Origin: CAMFLJ01 sp963702555
GTDB taxonomy: Bacteria; Actinomycetota; Acidimicrobiia; Acidimicrobiales; Acidimicrobilacustridaceae
Reading direction: 5' to 3'
Length of the DNA stretch: 64,000 bases
Assembly (NCBI GenBank): GCA_963702555.1
Contig: CAVPCW010000011.1
Span: forward strand, 434,001-498,000
The position numbers and the translations under genes are program-made. Below the pieces are notes generated by a model that saw only the letters and a program-made list of their open reading frames with translations, was not told the origin of the DNA and did not search any database. This document shows positions 7,393-15,796 of this stretch, piece by piece; position 1 is the first letter of the stretch; each line of letters starts with the position of its first letter.

Positions 7393-8331
7393 ATGCTGGT
7401 CATGCAGCGACCGAAGGTCGAAGCACTCGGCGATGCTGACGGAGACCGTCAGCTCTTCGCGGTCGGCCCGCTGGAGCCTGGCTTCGGCCACACCCTGGGG
7501 AACTCGCTTCGGCGAACCCTGCTGTCGTCGATTCCCGGCGCAGCGGTCACCCAGGTGCGCTTCGACGACGCCCTCCACGAGTTCGACACCATCAAGGGTG
7601 TCACGGAAGACGTCACCGACATCATCCTCAACCTGAAGGACCTCGTCCTGCGGGTGTACAGCGATGAGCCGGTCACGCTCCGACTCGATGTCCGCGGCCC
7701 CGCCGAGGTCACCGCGGCCGACATCGCACTCAACTCCGACGTGGAGATCCTCAACCCGGGTCTCCACCTCGCCACCGTCAACGGCAGCGGCCGCCTGGCC
7801 CTCGACCTCACCGTCGAGAAGGGCCGGGGCTACGTCTCCGCCGATCGCAACAAGACCTCGAACACCATCGGCGTGATCCCGGTGGACTCCATCTTCTCGC
7901 CGGTCCGGCGCGTCACCTTCTCGGTGGAGCCGACCCGCGTGGAGCAGTCCACCGAGTTCGACCGGCTGGTGCTCGACGTCGAGACCGACGGCTCCATCTC
8001 GGCCCGGGAGGCCCTGGCCTCGGCCGGTGCCACCCTCCAGTCGCTGGTGCAGCTCGTCGCCGAGATGAGCGACGAGCCCCAGGGCCTGGAGCTGGGCGAG
8101 ATCGCCGTCACCGCCACGGGGTCCCCGGACCTCGACCTCCCCATCGAGGACCTCGATCTCTCCGAGCGTCCCCGCAACTGCCTCAAGCGGGCGCAGGTCA
8201 ACTCGGTCGGCGAGCTGCTGCTCAAGACCGAGGACGACCTGCTGGCCATCACCAACTTCGGCCAGAAGTCCCTCGACGAGGTCATCCAGAAGCTCGACGA
8301 GCGCGGTCTGTCGCTCAAGCACCGGGACTGA
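7393..8331 (+). CDS. rpoA: RNA polymerase subunit alpha
   Basis: Alpha dimerises to scaffold beta and beta-prime, and its C-terminal domain contacts UP elements and activators. The 312-residue protein has the assembly domain at about residues 1-230, including EPGFGHTLGNSLRRTLLSSI and DRLVLDVETDGSISAREAL. A linker and the helix-hairpin-helix C-terminal domain follow (LSERPRNCLKRAQVNSVGEL, then LAITNFGQKSLDEVIQKL). The ATG at 7393 gives a short N terminus like other actinobacterial alphas. rplQ follows 7 bases later. Confidence 0.97.
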   Translation: MLVMQRPKVEALGDADGDRQLFAVGPLEPGFGHTLGNSLRRTLLSSIPGAAVTQVRFDDALHEFDTIKGVTEDVTDIILNLKDLVLRVYSDEPVTLRLDVRGPAEVTAADIALNSDVEILNPGLHLATVNGSGRLALDLTVEKGRGYVSADRNKTSNTIGVIPVDSIFSPVRRVTFSVEPTRVEQSTEFDRLVLDVETDGSISAREALASAGATLQSLVQLVAEMSDEPQGLELGEIAVTATGSPDLDLPIEDLDLSERPRNCLKRAQVNSVGELLLKTEDDLLAITNFGQKSLDEVIQKLDERGLSLKHRD

Positions 8332-8338
8332 AACGAAG

Positions 8339-8692
8339 ATGCCTGCTACCCCCACCAAGTCGAAGCGCTTCGGCGGCTCGGCCTCGCACCAGCGGCTGAT
8401 GATGGCCAACCTGGCGGCGTCGCTGTTCGCCGCCGAGGGCATCGTCACCACCGAGGCCAAGGCCAAGGCCCTCCGGCCGATCGCCGAGAAGCTGATCACC
8501 AAGGCGAAGAAGGGTGGCGTGCACCGTCACCGCCAGGTCGTCGCCTACATGGGTGACAAGGAGATGGCGTCGAAGCTGTTCGACGACATCGGCCCGCGTT
8601 ACCTCGATCGTCCGGGTGGCTACACCCGGATCCTGAAGCTCGGCCCGCGCCAGGGCGACAACGCGCCGATGGCGCGGATCGAGCTGGTCTGA
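8339..8692 (+). CDS. rplQ: 50S ribosomal protein L17
   Basis: L17 sits near the peptide exit tunnel. The 117-residue product shows the family signature in LMMANLAASLFAAEGIVTTE and AKAKALRPIAEKLITKAKKG, and ends RQGDNAPMARIELV. It is the last gene of the alpha operon, and a perfect 13-bp hairpin 28 bases after the stop probably ends the transcript. Confidence 0.97.
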   Translation: MPATPTKSKRFGGSASHQRLMMANLAASLFAAEGIVTTEAKAKALRPIAEKLITKAKKGGVHRHRQVVAYMGDKEMASKLFDDIGPRYLDRPGGYTRILKLGPRQGDNAPMARIELV

Positions 8693-8720
8693 CCGACCTG
8701 CTCGGAACCCATGTGTGAAC

Positions 8721-8750
8721 CGTCGGCCGACCCGCAGGGGTCGGCCGACG
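8721..8750 (+). terminator. Strong terminator hairpin after rplQ
   Basis: CGTCGGCCGACCC (8721-8733) pairs perfectly with GGGTCGGCCGACG (8738-8750) around a 4-base loop: 13 GC-rich pairs right after the last alpha-operon gene. No T-run follows, which is common in high-GC actinobacteria. A start for truA at ATG 8711 would put this hairpin inside its coding region, which argues for a downstream truA start. Confidence 0.75.
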
Positions 8751-8827
8751 CGCGTCCGGGCACGGGGGCGGACGGGCCGAGCCCGGCGCCCGTCGCGGTG
8801 GCACCGCCTGCGGAGGGCCGGGTCCGG

Positions 8828-9568
8828 GTGCGCTTCGTCCTCGCCTACGACGGGGGCCGCTATCGCGGCATGGCCGAGAACGACGGCGTGGTCACCGTCG
8901 CCGGCTCGATCCGTGAGGTCCTCGAGCGGGCCGTCGGCCACGAGGTCGAGCTGTCGCTCTCGGGCCGCACCGACGCGGGGGTGCACGCGTGGGGCCAGGT
9001 CGTGTCGTTCGACGCCGCCGCCGACCGGGCCGACCCGGAGCGGTTGGCCAAGGCGGTCAACCGCCGATGCGTGCCGGGCATCGTGATCCGTGAGGCGTCG
9101 TACGCCCCCGACGACTTCGACGCCCGCTTCTCGGCCCGGGCGCGCCGGTACCGCTACACGGTGGTGAACCGCCCGCTTCCCGATCCCTTCCTCGCCGCCA
9201 CCACCTGGTGGGTGCCTGAGCCGCTCGACCTCAACGCCCTTCGCCTCGGTTGCGACCCCCTGCTCGGGTTGCACGACTTCACCAGCTTCTGCCGTCGGCC
9301 GAAGGGCCAGCCGGGGGAGCCGAACATGATGCGCCGGGTGCTCGACGCCCGGTGGCACGACCTCGGCGACGGGGTGCTGCGCTTCGACATCGACGCCAAG
9401 GCGTTCTGCCACCAGATGGTGCGCAGCATCACCGGCACGCTCGTCGACATGGGCCGGGGCCGGCGCCGGGCGGGGGAGATGGCCTCGATCCTGCGGGTCC
9501 GCGACCGTCAGGCGGCGGGCACGGTGGCGCCGGCCCACGGGCTGTGCCTCTGGGAGGTCCTGTACTGA
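8828..9568 (+). CDS. truA: tRNA pseudouridine(38-40) synthase
   Basis: Isomerises uridine to pseudouridine in the anticodon arm of many tRNAs. The catalytic Asp is in LSGRTDAGVHAWGQV. Other TruA blocks are RFSARARRYRYTVVNRPLPD, HDFTSFCRR and FCHQMVRSITGTLVDMGRGR. I place the start at GTG 8828 behind GGAGGG, giving MRFVLAYDGGRYRGMAEND and 246 residues, the normal TruA size. An in-frame ATG at 8711 would add 39 low-complexity Pro/Ala/Gly residues encoded by the terminator hairpin; GTG 8798 is a second option. It follows the alpha operon, as is common in actinobacteria. Confidence 0.93.
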   Translation: MRFVLAYDGGRYRGMAENDGVVTVAGSIREVLERAVGHEVELSLSGRTDAGVHAWGQVVSFDAAADRADPERLAKAVNRRCVPGIVIREASYAPDDFDARFSARARRYRYTVVNRPLPDPFLAATTWWVPEPLDLNALRLGCDPLLGLHDFTSFCRRPKGQPGEPNMMRRVLDARWHDLGDGVLRFDIDAKAFCHQMVRSITGTLVDMGRGRRRAGEMASILRVRDRQAAGTVAPAHGLCLWEVLY

Positions 9569-9569
9569 C

Positions 9570-9601
9570 CGGGCGGCTCGCGGCATCATCCCGGCCGCCC
9601 G
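9570..9601. terminator. Hairpin between convergent truA and iron-ABC genes
   Basis: CGGGCGGC (9570-9577) pairs with GCCGCCCG (9594-9601) with a 16-base loop. It sits in the 70-base convergent gap just after the truA stop, so it could serve both strands. Confidence 0.45.
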
Positions 9602-9638
9602 CGCCGCAGGGCACGGTGGGTGGCCGGGCCCGGTCGGA

Positions 9639-10505
9639 TCAGCCGGTGCTCTCGGGCGGCGGGTAGACCAGCACCGGCTCCGGGCGCAGCACCACGTCGA
9701 CCTCTCCGTCGGGCGCCCGGCTGGCCCGGTCGACCGGGAACTCCCCGAGCGGCGTGCGGACGCGGTCGCCCACCCGCTGGCCGGCCACGACCTGCCCCTC
9801 GCCGATGAACGCGGCCACGACGCCGGAGGCGGGGGAGCGGTAGAGGGTCGCGGGGTCCGCGGCCTGCTCGACCCGTCCGTCGATCAGCACCACCACCTGA
9901 TCGGCCATCGCGAGGGCCTCGTCGCGGTCATGGGTGACCACGACCGCCGTTGCGCCGTCGGCCCGCAGCGCGGCGACCACGTCGGCGCGGACCTGGGGTC
10001 GCAGGGCGGCGTCGAGGGCGGAGAACGGCTCGTCGAGCAGCACCAGCGAGGGGTGGGGCGCCAACGCCCGGGCGAGCGCCACCCGCTGCTGCTGCCCGCC
10101 GGAGAGCTGATCGGGGCGCCGCCGCTCGAACCCGTCGAGGCCGACGAGGGCGAGGCACTCGGCGATCCGGTCGGAACGGCCCGGGCCCCGCTGGAGCCCG
10201 AACCCGATGTTCCGGGCCACGTCGAGGTGGGGGAACAGGGCGCCCTCCTGAGGCACGATCCCGACCCGGCGCCGCTCGGGGGCGACGAAGGTGCCCGGCC
10301 CGGCCACGAGGGCGTCCCCGACGGTGATGCTGCCCGTGTCGGGCCGGTCGAACCCGGCGACCAGGCGGAGGAGGGTGGTCTTGCCGCTGCCCGAGGGCCC
10401 GAGGACGGCGGTGATCGAGCCCTCCTCCACCTCGATGTCGACGTCGACCAGCACGGGCGAGCGGCCGAAGGCCTTGCTCACCCCGGCGATGCGGAGAGCG
10501 GTCAT
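9639..10505 (-). CDS. Ferric-iron-type ABC transporter ATP-binding protein
   Basis: ATPase subunit of an iron(III)-type importer (FbpC/FutC-like). The 288-residue sequence has Walker A GPSGSGKTT, Q-loop IVPQEGALFP, signature LSGGQQQRVALARAL, Walker B LVLLDEPFSALD and the switch His in VVVTHDRDEA. A C-terminal TOBE-like beta region (GQVVAGQRVGDRVRTPLGEF) ends DVVLRPEPVLVYPPPE. The start ATG at 10505 overlaps the end of the permease gene by 4 bases. It forms one minus-strand operon with the permease and binding protein. Substrate is inferred from the binding protein. Confidence 0.88.
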   Translation of the reverse strand: MTALRIAGVSKAFGRSPVLVDVDIEVEEGSITAVLGPSGSGKTTLLRLVAGFDRPDTGSITVGDALVAGPGTFVAPERRRVGIVPQEGALFPHLDVARNIGFGLQRGPGRSDRIAECLALVGLDGFERRRPDQLSGGQQQRVALARALAPHPSLVLLDEPFSALDAALRPQVRADVVAALRADGATAVVVTHDRDEALAMADQVVVLIDGRVEQAADPATLYRSPASGVVAAFIGEGQVVAGQRVGDRVRTPLGEFPVDRASRAPDGEVDVVLRPEPVLVYPPPESTG

Positions 10506-12085
10506 CCGAGGGGGTCCTCCTCCCGGCCCCGCGTGAGCAGGGCCGCCGGGACGGCAGCGACGAGGATCAATAGCAGGGCGAACGGGGCGGCGGACGAGTA
10601 GTCGCCGACCGAGGTGTTCCGCCAGAGCCCTGTGGCGAGGGTCTCGACGCCGGTGGGTCGCAGCAGCAGCGTGGCCGGCAGCTCCTTCATGGTGGCGAGG
10701 AACACCAGGCCGGCCCCGGCGGCGATGCCGGGGGCGGCGAGCGGGAGGTTCACGCGGAGCACGACCGACAGCGGGCGGGCGCCGAGCGACCGGGCGACCT
10801 CGTCGACCCGGTGCGAGGTCTGCTCGATCGACGCCCGCACGGAGCCGACGGCCAGCGACAGGAACAGCACGACGTAGGCCAGGACCAGCAGCGGGACCTT
10901 CTGGTACATCGGCTGCACCAGGCGGATCCCGAGGTACACGACGGAGATGGCGATCACGATGCCGGGGAGGGCGTGGGCCAGGAACGTGGTGCGTTCGATG
11001 CCCTGGGCCCATCGGCGCCGCACCCGGGCGGCGAGGAGGGCGACCGGGACGGCCGCCAGGACGGCGACGGCGGTGGCACCCAGGGCGAGGCCGACGGTGT
11101 TGGCGAGCGCCGACAGGAGGGCCCCGGTGTCGATGTCGGTCGACTCGCTCCGGACCACCCAGCGCAGGATCAGGGCGATCGGGGCGACGAGCACCACACC
11201 GACGAACGCGGTGACCGCCGCCAGGGCGGGCCAGCGCAGCGGGCCCAGGTGCACGGTCATCGGCCTCCGCGCCGCTCCGCCGCCGACCCGTGCAGCCGTG
11301 CCGGCGCCTCTCGCCCTCGACTCGCCGTAGACCAGCACCAGCGACAGGGCGACGAGCACGAGCGACAGCACTGCGGCACGGGTGGGGTTGAAGCCGGCCC
11401 GGTAGGCGCCGTAGATCACCCAGGTGAAGCTCTCGAAGCGCATGGTCGCCACCGCGCCGAAGTCGGCGAGCACGTAGAGGGCGACGAGCAGGGCGCCGGC
11501 GGTGGCGGCCGGCCTCACCTGGCGCAGCGTCAGCCCGAACGCCACCTGTGTGGGCGAGCGCCCGAGTGAGCGGGCCACCTCCTCGTGGGTGGCGTCGAGG
11601 CGTCGCAGCGACGCCGCGACGGGGAGGTACACGAAGGGGTACGAGACCGACGTCAGCACCAGCGCGGCGCCCCAGAACCCGGCGAGGGAGGGTCGCCAGG
11701 AGATCCATGCGAACGCGGTGACGTACGACGGCAGGGAGAGCGGCAGGGCCAGCACGACCCGCCAGAGCCGCCGGCCGGGGAGGTCGGTGCGGGTGACCGC
11801 GAAGGCCCCGGCGATGCCCACCACGAGCGAGGCCGCCGTCACCACCGCCGCCAGCCCGAGCGACCGCACCGCCAGATCGAGGGTGCGGCGGCGCCAGACC
11901 TCGTCGACCACCTCGGCGAGGCCCTCCGAGAAGGCCTGCACCCCCAGGTACCAGAGGGGGAGCGCGGTGAGCAGCGCGGCCAGCGCCGCGGGGATCACGA
12001 CGAGGGGCGAGACCGGCAGCCCGCTCGAGCGCCGCACGCGGCTGCGGCGGAGAGGGCCGGTGGCCCGGGTGGCCGGGGCGGTCAC
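10502..12085 (-). CDS. Iron(III)-type ABC transporter permease, two-domain
   Basis: FbpB/SfuB-like permease of 527 residues with two homologous membrane halves and roughly twelve hydrophobic segments. Both halves carry the EAA loop that docks the ATPase (EEVARSLGRSPTQVAFGLTL and DEVARSLGARPLSVVLRVNL). GTG at 12085 overlaps the stop of the binding-protein gene (GTGA), so translation is coupled. A stretch of about 25 small and basic residues (SRARGAGTAARVGGGAARRP) joins the halves. It fits ferric ion uptake with its neighbours. Confidence 0.88.
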   Translation of the reverse strand: MTAPATRATGPLRRSRVRRSSGLPVSPLVVIPAALAALLTALPLWYLGVQAFSEGLAEVVDEVWRRRTLDLAVRSLGLAAVVTAASLVVGIAGAFAVTRTDLPGRRLWRVVLALPLSLPSYVTAFAWISWRPSLAGFWGAALVLTSVSYPFVYLPVAASLRRLDATHEEVARSLGRSPTQVAFGLTLRQVRPAATAGALLVALYVLADFGAVATMRFESFTWVIYGAYRAGFNPTRAAVLSLVLVALSLVLVYGESRARGAGTAARVGGGAARRPMTVHLGPLRWPALAAVTAFVGVVLVAPIALILRWVVRSESTDIDTGALLSALANTVGLALGATAVAVLAAVPVALLAARVRRRWAQGIERTTFLAHALPGIVIAISVVYLGIRLVQPMYQKVPLLVLAYVVLFLSLAVGSVRASIEQTSHRVDEVARSLGARPLSVVLRVNLPLAAPGIAAGAGLVFLATMKELPATLLLRPTGVETLATGLWRNTSVGDYSSAAPFALLLILVAAVPAALLTRGREEDPLG

Positions 12086-13119
12086 CGGGTGAGCAGGCCC
12101 GCCTGCTCGAGCAGCTCCTGGGTGGCGGCGATGGAGTCGAGGTCGGACAGGTCGATGGGCGGCGGGCTGAGCGAGTCGAGGGTGGGCAGGCCGCCGTCGG
12201 CCGGTGTGATCCCGGCGACGAGCGGGAACTCCTTGGTCTCGTCGGCGAAGTACTGCTGGGCCTCGGGCCCGAGCAGGAAGTCGACGAGCCGCAGGGCGGC
12301 CTCCTGGTTGTCGGAGCCGGCGAGGATGCCGATGCCGGCCACGTTCACCAGCCCACCGGCGTCGCCCGCGGCCATGAAGCCGTTCTCGATCCCCACGGCG
12401 TCGTCGCCGAGCTCGGCGATCCGCTCGTACAGGTAGTAGTGGTTGACCAGCCCGAGGGCGATCTCGCCGTTCTCGATGGCGTCGAGCTGGGTGATGTTGT
12501 TGGGGTAGGCCTTGGGCTCGTTGGCGGCGAAGGCCTCCAGCCACTCGAGGGCCCCGTCGTCGCCTCGGAGCACCCGGAGCCCGGTCACGAAGGCCTGCCA
12601 CGACGCGTTGGTGGGGGCGTACCCGATCCGGCCCTTCCACTGCGGGTCGAGCACGTCGTCGATGGAGGTCGGCGGATCGGTGACGACCTCGGGGTCGTAG
12701 GCGACGACCCGGACCCGCCCACTCACGCCGACCCATGTGCCGTCCGCGGCGCGGAAGGCGGCCGGGACCCGGTCGAGGGTCGTGGCGGGGAGCTCACTGA
12801 AGCGTCCGGCCTTCGACACCGCACCCAGCGCGCCGGCGTCCTGGGAGAAGAACAGATCGGCGGGTGAGGCGTCACCCTCGGTGATGAGCTGGGCGGCCAG
12901 CTCACCGCTGTCGCCCGAGCGGAACTCGACCTCGATGCCGGTCTCCTCGGTGAACTGGTCGAGGATCCCCTGGACGAGGGCCTCGTTGCGGCCGCTGTAG
13001 AGCGTGAGCGACTCGGAGCCGGAGCCCCCGGAGCCGCTCGTGCTGCAGGCCGAGAGCACGAGGGTGGTGGCCACGCCGATGGCCACGATCGCGAGCAGGG
13101 GACGGAAGGGGGGGCGCAT
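12082..13119 (-). CDS. Iron(III)-type ABC transporter substrate-binding lipoprotein
   Basis: 345-residue extracytoplasmic binding protein of the FbpA/FutA type. It has a signal peptide with lipobox LSAC (Cys about residue 25), then LTLYSGRNEALVQGILDQF, typical of periplasmic ferric-binding proteins. The conserved block WKGRIGYAPTNASWQAFVTG and the tyrosine-rich VNHYYLYERIAEL supply likely iron-ligating Tyr residues. First gene of the SBP-permease-ATPase operon. A TTAGG-N4-CCTAC box 52 bases upstream matches the one at the EfeU-like gene, suggesting DtxR/IdeR-type iron control. Confidence 0.88.
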   Translation of the reverse strand: MRPPFRPLLAIVAIGVATTLVLSACSTSGSGGSGSESLTLYSGRNEALVQGILDQFTEETGIEVEFRSGDSGELAAQLITEGDASPADLFFSQDAGALGAVSKAGRFSELPATTLDRVPAAFRAADGTWVGVSGRVRVVAYDPEVVTDPPTSIDDVLDPQWKGRIGYAPTNASWQAFVTGLRVLRGDDGALEWLEAFAANEPKAYPNNITQLDAIENGEIALGLVNHYYLYERIAELGDDAVGIENGFMAAGDAGGLVNVAGIGILAGSDNQEAALRLVDFLLGPEAQQYFADETKEFPLVAGITPADGGLPTLDSLSPPPIDLSDLDSIAATQELLEQAGLLTR

Positions 13120-13170
13120 GGGGCTCCTCGGTCGGGTCCAGGTGCTCCTCCGGTCGACATCCCGGAGGTG

Positions 13171-13184
13171 TTAGGTGACCCTAC
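13171..13184. promoter_or_regulatory. Candidate DtxR/IdeR-type iron box
   Basis: TTAGG at 13171-13175 and CCTAC at 13180-13184, separated by 4 bases, form a near-perfect inverted repeat. A TTGACA-like hexamer on the minus strand abuts it (TGTCAA at 13185-13190). It lies 52 bases upstream of the ferric-binding lipoprotein and matches the box at 43135-43148 before the other iron transporter. The regulator is inferred. Confidence 0.5.
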
Positions 13185-13285
13185 TGTCAACCGAGTGGTA
13201 TGACGAATCACCCGCCGCGGGCAGGCCACACGGGGGCCGGGCCCGGTCGTCCCGGGTCCCTGTGGCGGCGGCCGCCAGCCGCGAG

Positions 13286-13314
13286 TTGCCCCGGCGGGCT
13301 CTGGGCCGTATCTT
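13286..13314 (+). promoter_or_regulatory. Candidate promoter of rplM-rpsI
   Basis: TTGCCC (13286-13291) and TATCTT (13309-13314) are exactly 17 bases apart in the 287-base gap between the divergent iron-ABC operon and rplM. It would produce a leader of about 85 bases. I see no other gene in this gap. Confidence 0.5.
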
Positions 13315-13406
13315 GGTCCGTCGCCCTTGCGCGCGCTTCTGCGCATGCGCCGGGATGGACATTCGCAAGTACTGACGTATCAGTCTCCGACAGTGAAGGG
13401 TCGCGC

Positions 13407-13853
13407 GTGCGCACCTACTCCCCCAAGGCCAGCGAGATCCAGCGTTCGTGGTACGTGGTCGATGCCGACGGCATGGTCCTCGGCCGCCTCGCCACCGAGG
13501 TCGCCAACATCCTGCGTGGCAAGCACAAGCCCACGTACACGCCGCACATCGACACCGGCGACCACGTCATCGTGATCAACGCCGACAAGGTCGTCCTCAC
13601 GTCGAACAAGGGCGACAAGCTCTTCGTGCACCGCCACTCGGGCTACCCGGGCGGCCTCCGCACCCAGAGCTACGGCGAGCTGATCGCCACCAAGCCCGAG
13701 GAGGCGGTCCGCCACGCGGTGCGGGGCATGATCCCCAAGAACCGCCTCGGTCGTCAGCAGATCAAGAAGCTGAAGGTCTACTCCGGCCCCGTGCACCCGC
13801 ACGGCGCCCAGGGGCCCGAGGCCATCGAGTTCACCCACGCAAAGGCCCGCTGA
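13407..13853 (+). CDS. rplM: 50S ribosomal protein L13
   Basis: An early-assembling large-subunit protein. From GTG 13407 the product is 148 residues: (M)RTYSPKASEIQRSWYVVDA with the signature VLGRLATEVANILRGKHKP and PHIDTGDHVIVINADKV. A GAAGGG lies 6 bases before the GTG. Longer in-frame extension upstream runs through the promoter region and is not L13-like. rpsI follows after 5 bases. In many actinobacteria this pair directly follows truA; here the iron ABC operon lies between them. Confidence 0.96.
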   Translation: MRTYSPKASEIQRSWYVVDADGMVLGRLATEVANILRGKHKPTYTPHIDTGDHVIVINADKVVLTSNKGDKLFVHRHSGYPGGLRTQSYGELIATKPEEAVRHAVRGMIPKNRLGRQQIKKLKVYSGPVHPHGAQGPEAIEFTHAKAR

Positions 13854-13858
13854 GCACC

Positions 13859-14251
13859 ATGTCGAACCCCCTGACCCAGACGACCGGCCGCCGCAAGCGC
13901 GCCGTGGCGCGCGTGAACCTGCGGCCCGGCACCGGTGTCATCACCGTCAACAAGCGCCCGGTGGCGGAGTACTTCCCCACCCCGACGCACCAGATGATCC
14001 TCACCGAGCCCCTCCGGGTCACCGACACCGTCGAGGTGTACGACATCGACTGCCGCATCGACGGCGGCGGCGTCTCGGGCCAGGCCGGCGCCCTGCGCCA
14101 CGGCATCGCCCGTGCCCTCATCGAGCTCGATCCGGAGCTGCGCCCGGAGCTCAAGCGCAACGGCTTCCTGACCCACGACGATCGCAAGAAGGAATCCAAG
14201 AAGTACGGCCTCAAGAAGGCCCGCAAGGCTCCGCAGTACTCCAAGCGCTGA
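13859..14251 (+). CDS. rpsI: 30S ribosomal protein S9
   Basis: S9 has a C-terminal tail that touches P-site tRNA. The 130-residue product starts at ATG 13859 (MSNPLTQTTGRRKRAVARVN) and has the signature GGGVSGQAGALRHGIARALI and the terminal DRKKESKKYGLKKARKAPQY-SKR. The canonical final Lys-Arg is intact. It is cotranscribed with rplM, and a hairpin with a T-rich tail follows before glmM. Confidence 0.97.
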   Translation: MSNPLTQTTGRRKRAVARVNLRPGTGVITVNKRPVAEYFPTPTHQMILTEPLRVTDTVEVYDIDCRIDGGGVSGQAGALRHGIARALIELDPELRPELKRNGFLTHDDRKKESKKYGLKKARKAPQYSKR

Positions 14252-14294
14252 TCCGGCCCCACCAGCCGGTGTCCCAGCCTCAGCTCGTGTCGAT

Positions 14295-14333
14295 GTGCGC
14301 CGTCCCCTCGGGGGAGGCGCACGTCGTCGTTTT
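14295..14333 (+). terminator. Rho-independent terminator after rpsI
   Basis: GTGCGCC (14295-14301) pairs with GGCGCAC (14316-14322), with an inner CCCC/GGGG pairing, followed by a T-enriched tail GTCGTCGTTTT (14323-14333). It lies 7 bases upstream of the glmM ATG, so it would end rplM-rpsI transcripts or attenuate read-through into glmM. Confidence 0.65.
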
Positions 14334-14339
14334 CCGGCC

Positions 14340-15668
14340 ATGAGCCTGCGCTTCGGCACCGACGGCGTGCGCGGCCCGGCCGCCGAGCTCACCGACGAGC
14401 TGGTCGCCGCCCTCGGGGCGGCGGCGGCGAAGGTGCTCGGCGGGGCCTCGGGCTTCGTGATCGGCCGCGACACCCGTGAGTCGGGTGCCCGCATCGAGGC
14501 GGCCCTCGCCGGTGGCCTCGTCGCCGGTGGCGCCCTGGCCCAGAGCCTCGGGGTCGTGCCGACGCCTGCGGTGGCCTGGGTGTGCGCCACCCGGGGCGTG
14601 CCCGGCGCGGTGATCTCGGCCTCGCACAACCCGTGGGCCGACAACGGCATCAAGTTCTTCGCCGCCGGCGGGCGCAAGCTGGCCGACGACGTGGAGGAGG
14701 AGCTCGAGGCCGTGCTCGACGCCCTCCTCGCCGAGGGCGCGCCCGCCACCCCGATCATCGAGGTGCCCGCTGCCCCGGCGCCGGGGGTGACCGAGTGGCT
14801 CGACGCCCTCGTCGCCTCGCTCGACGGCCGCGGTCTCGACGGTGTGCACGTCGTCGTCGACTGTGCCCACGGCGCCCTCTCCGCCTTCGCTCCCGACGCT
14901 CTGCGGCGCCTGGGGGCCCGGGTCGACGTGCTCCACGACGCGCCCGACGGCCGCAACATCAACGCCTCGGCCGGCTCCACCCACCCGGAGGCCCTCCAGC
15001 GACGGGTCGTCGAGGCCGGTGCCGACGCCGGCCTCGCCTTCGACGGCGACGCCGACCGGGTCCTGGCGGTCGACGAAGCCGGCCAGCTGGTCGACGGCGA
15101 CCACCTCCTGGCGCTGTTCGCGGTCGACCTCCGCGACCGGGGGCGTCTCTCCGGCGACCAGGTGGTCGTCACCGTCATGACCAACCTCGGGTTCATGCTG
15201 GCGATGGCCGAGCGGGGGATCGAGGTCGTGCAGACCGCGGTCGGCGACCGCTACGTGCTCGAGGCGCTCGAGGCCACCGGCGGCTCGCTCGGTGGCGAGC
15301 AGTCCGGCCACATCGTGCTGGCCGACCTCGCCACCACCGGCGACGGCCTGCTGGCCGGCGCCCACCTGCTCGACCTCCTGGTGCGGGCCGGCCGGCCGTT
15401 CTCCGAGCTGGCCGCCGAGGTCATGACCCAGCTGCCGCAGGTGCTGGTGAACGTGAAGGTCGCCGAGCGCCGGGCCGACATCGCCGAGGCCATGGCCGCC
15501 GAGATCGAGGCCGAGGAGGCCGCCCTCGGCGGCCGCGGCCGGGTGCTCGTGCGCCCCAGCGGCACCGAGCCCCTGGTGCGGGTCATGGTCGAGGCCGAGT
15601 CGCAGGCCACCGCCCGGGGCGTCGCCGATCGGCTGGCCGAGGTCGCCCGCACCCTCTGCGGCGGCTGA
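14340..15668 (+). CDS. glmM: Phosphoglucosamine mutase
   Basis: Converts glucosamine-6-phosphate to glucosamine-1-phosphate for UDP-GlcNAc and peptidoglycan synthesis. ATG 14340 gives 442 residues starting MSLRFGTDGVRGPAAEL, the canonical GlmM start. The phosphoserine loop is ISASHNPWADNGIKFFAAGG; the metal loop is DGDADRVLAVDE; the sugar loop GGEQSGHIVLAD carries the GEQSGH motif; the phosphate loop is RPSGTEPLVRVMVE. An in-frame ATG at 14295 would overlap the terminator and is less likely. It is paired with glmS downstream. Confidence 0.96.
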   Translation: MSLRFGTDGVRGPAAELTDELVAALGAAAAKVLGGASGFVIGRDTRESGARIEAALAGGLVAGGALAQSLGVVPTPAVAWVCATRGVPGAVISASHNPWADNGIKFFAAGGRKLADDVEEELEAVLDALLAEGAPATPIIEVPAAPAPGVTEWLDALVASLDGRGLDGVHVVVDCAHGALSAFAPDALRRLGARVDVLHDAPDGRNINASAGSTHPEALQRRVVEAGADAGLAFDGDADRVLAVDEAGQLVDGDHLLALFAVDLRDRGRLSGDQVVVTVMTNLGFMLAMAERGIEVVQTAVGDRYVLEALEATGGSLGGEQSGHIVLADLATTGDGLLAGAHLLDLLVRAGRPFSELAAEVMTQLPQVLVNVKVAERRADIAEAMAAEIEAEEAALGGRGRVLVRPSGTEPLVRVMVEAESQATARGVADRLAEVARTLCGG

Positions 15669-15714
15669 CCCGGCCCACCCGCTGAGCCGGCGGCTGCTCC
15701 CGGGGGAGGGGCCC

Positions 15715-15720
15715 TAGACT
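15715..15720 (+). promoter_or_regulatory. Candidate -10 element of glmS
   Basis: TAGACT at 15715-15720 in the 128-base glmM-glmS gap, about 76 bases before the glmS ATG. The leader after it contains CGGGTCC and GGACCCG arms (15726-15770 region) that could pair. I found no glmS-ribozyme-like layout. Confidence 0.35.
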
Positions 15721-15796
15721 CGTCCGGGTCCCGATCACCCAGGGCGATGAGCAACGACGCTCGTCGGACCCGTTCCCAGGGAGCCTCCGCAGCCGC

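Noticed and set aside
8711..8827. N-terminal extension of TruA
   Set aside because: It is encoded by the rplQ terminator hairpin and a Pro/Ala/Gly-rich stretch unlike TruA.
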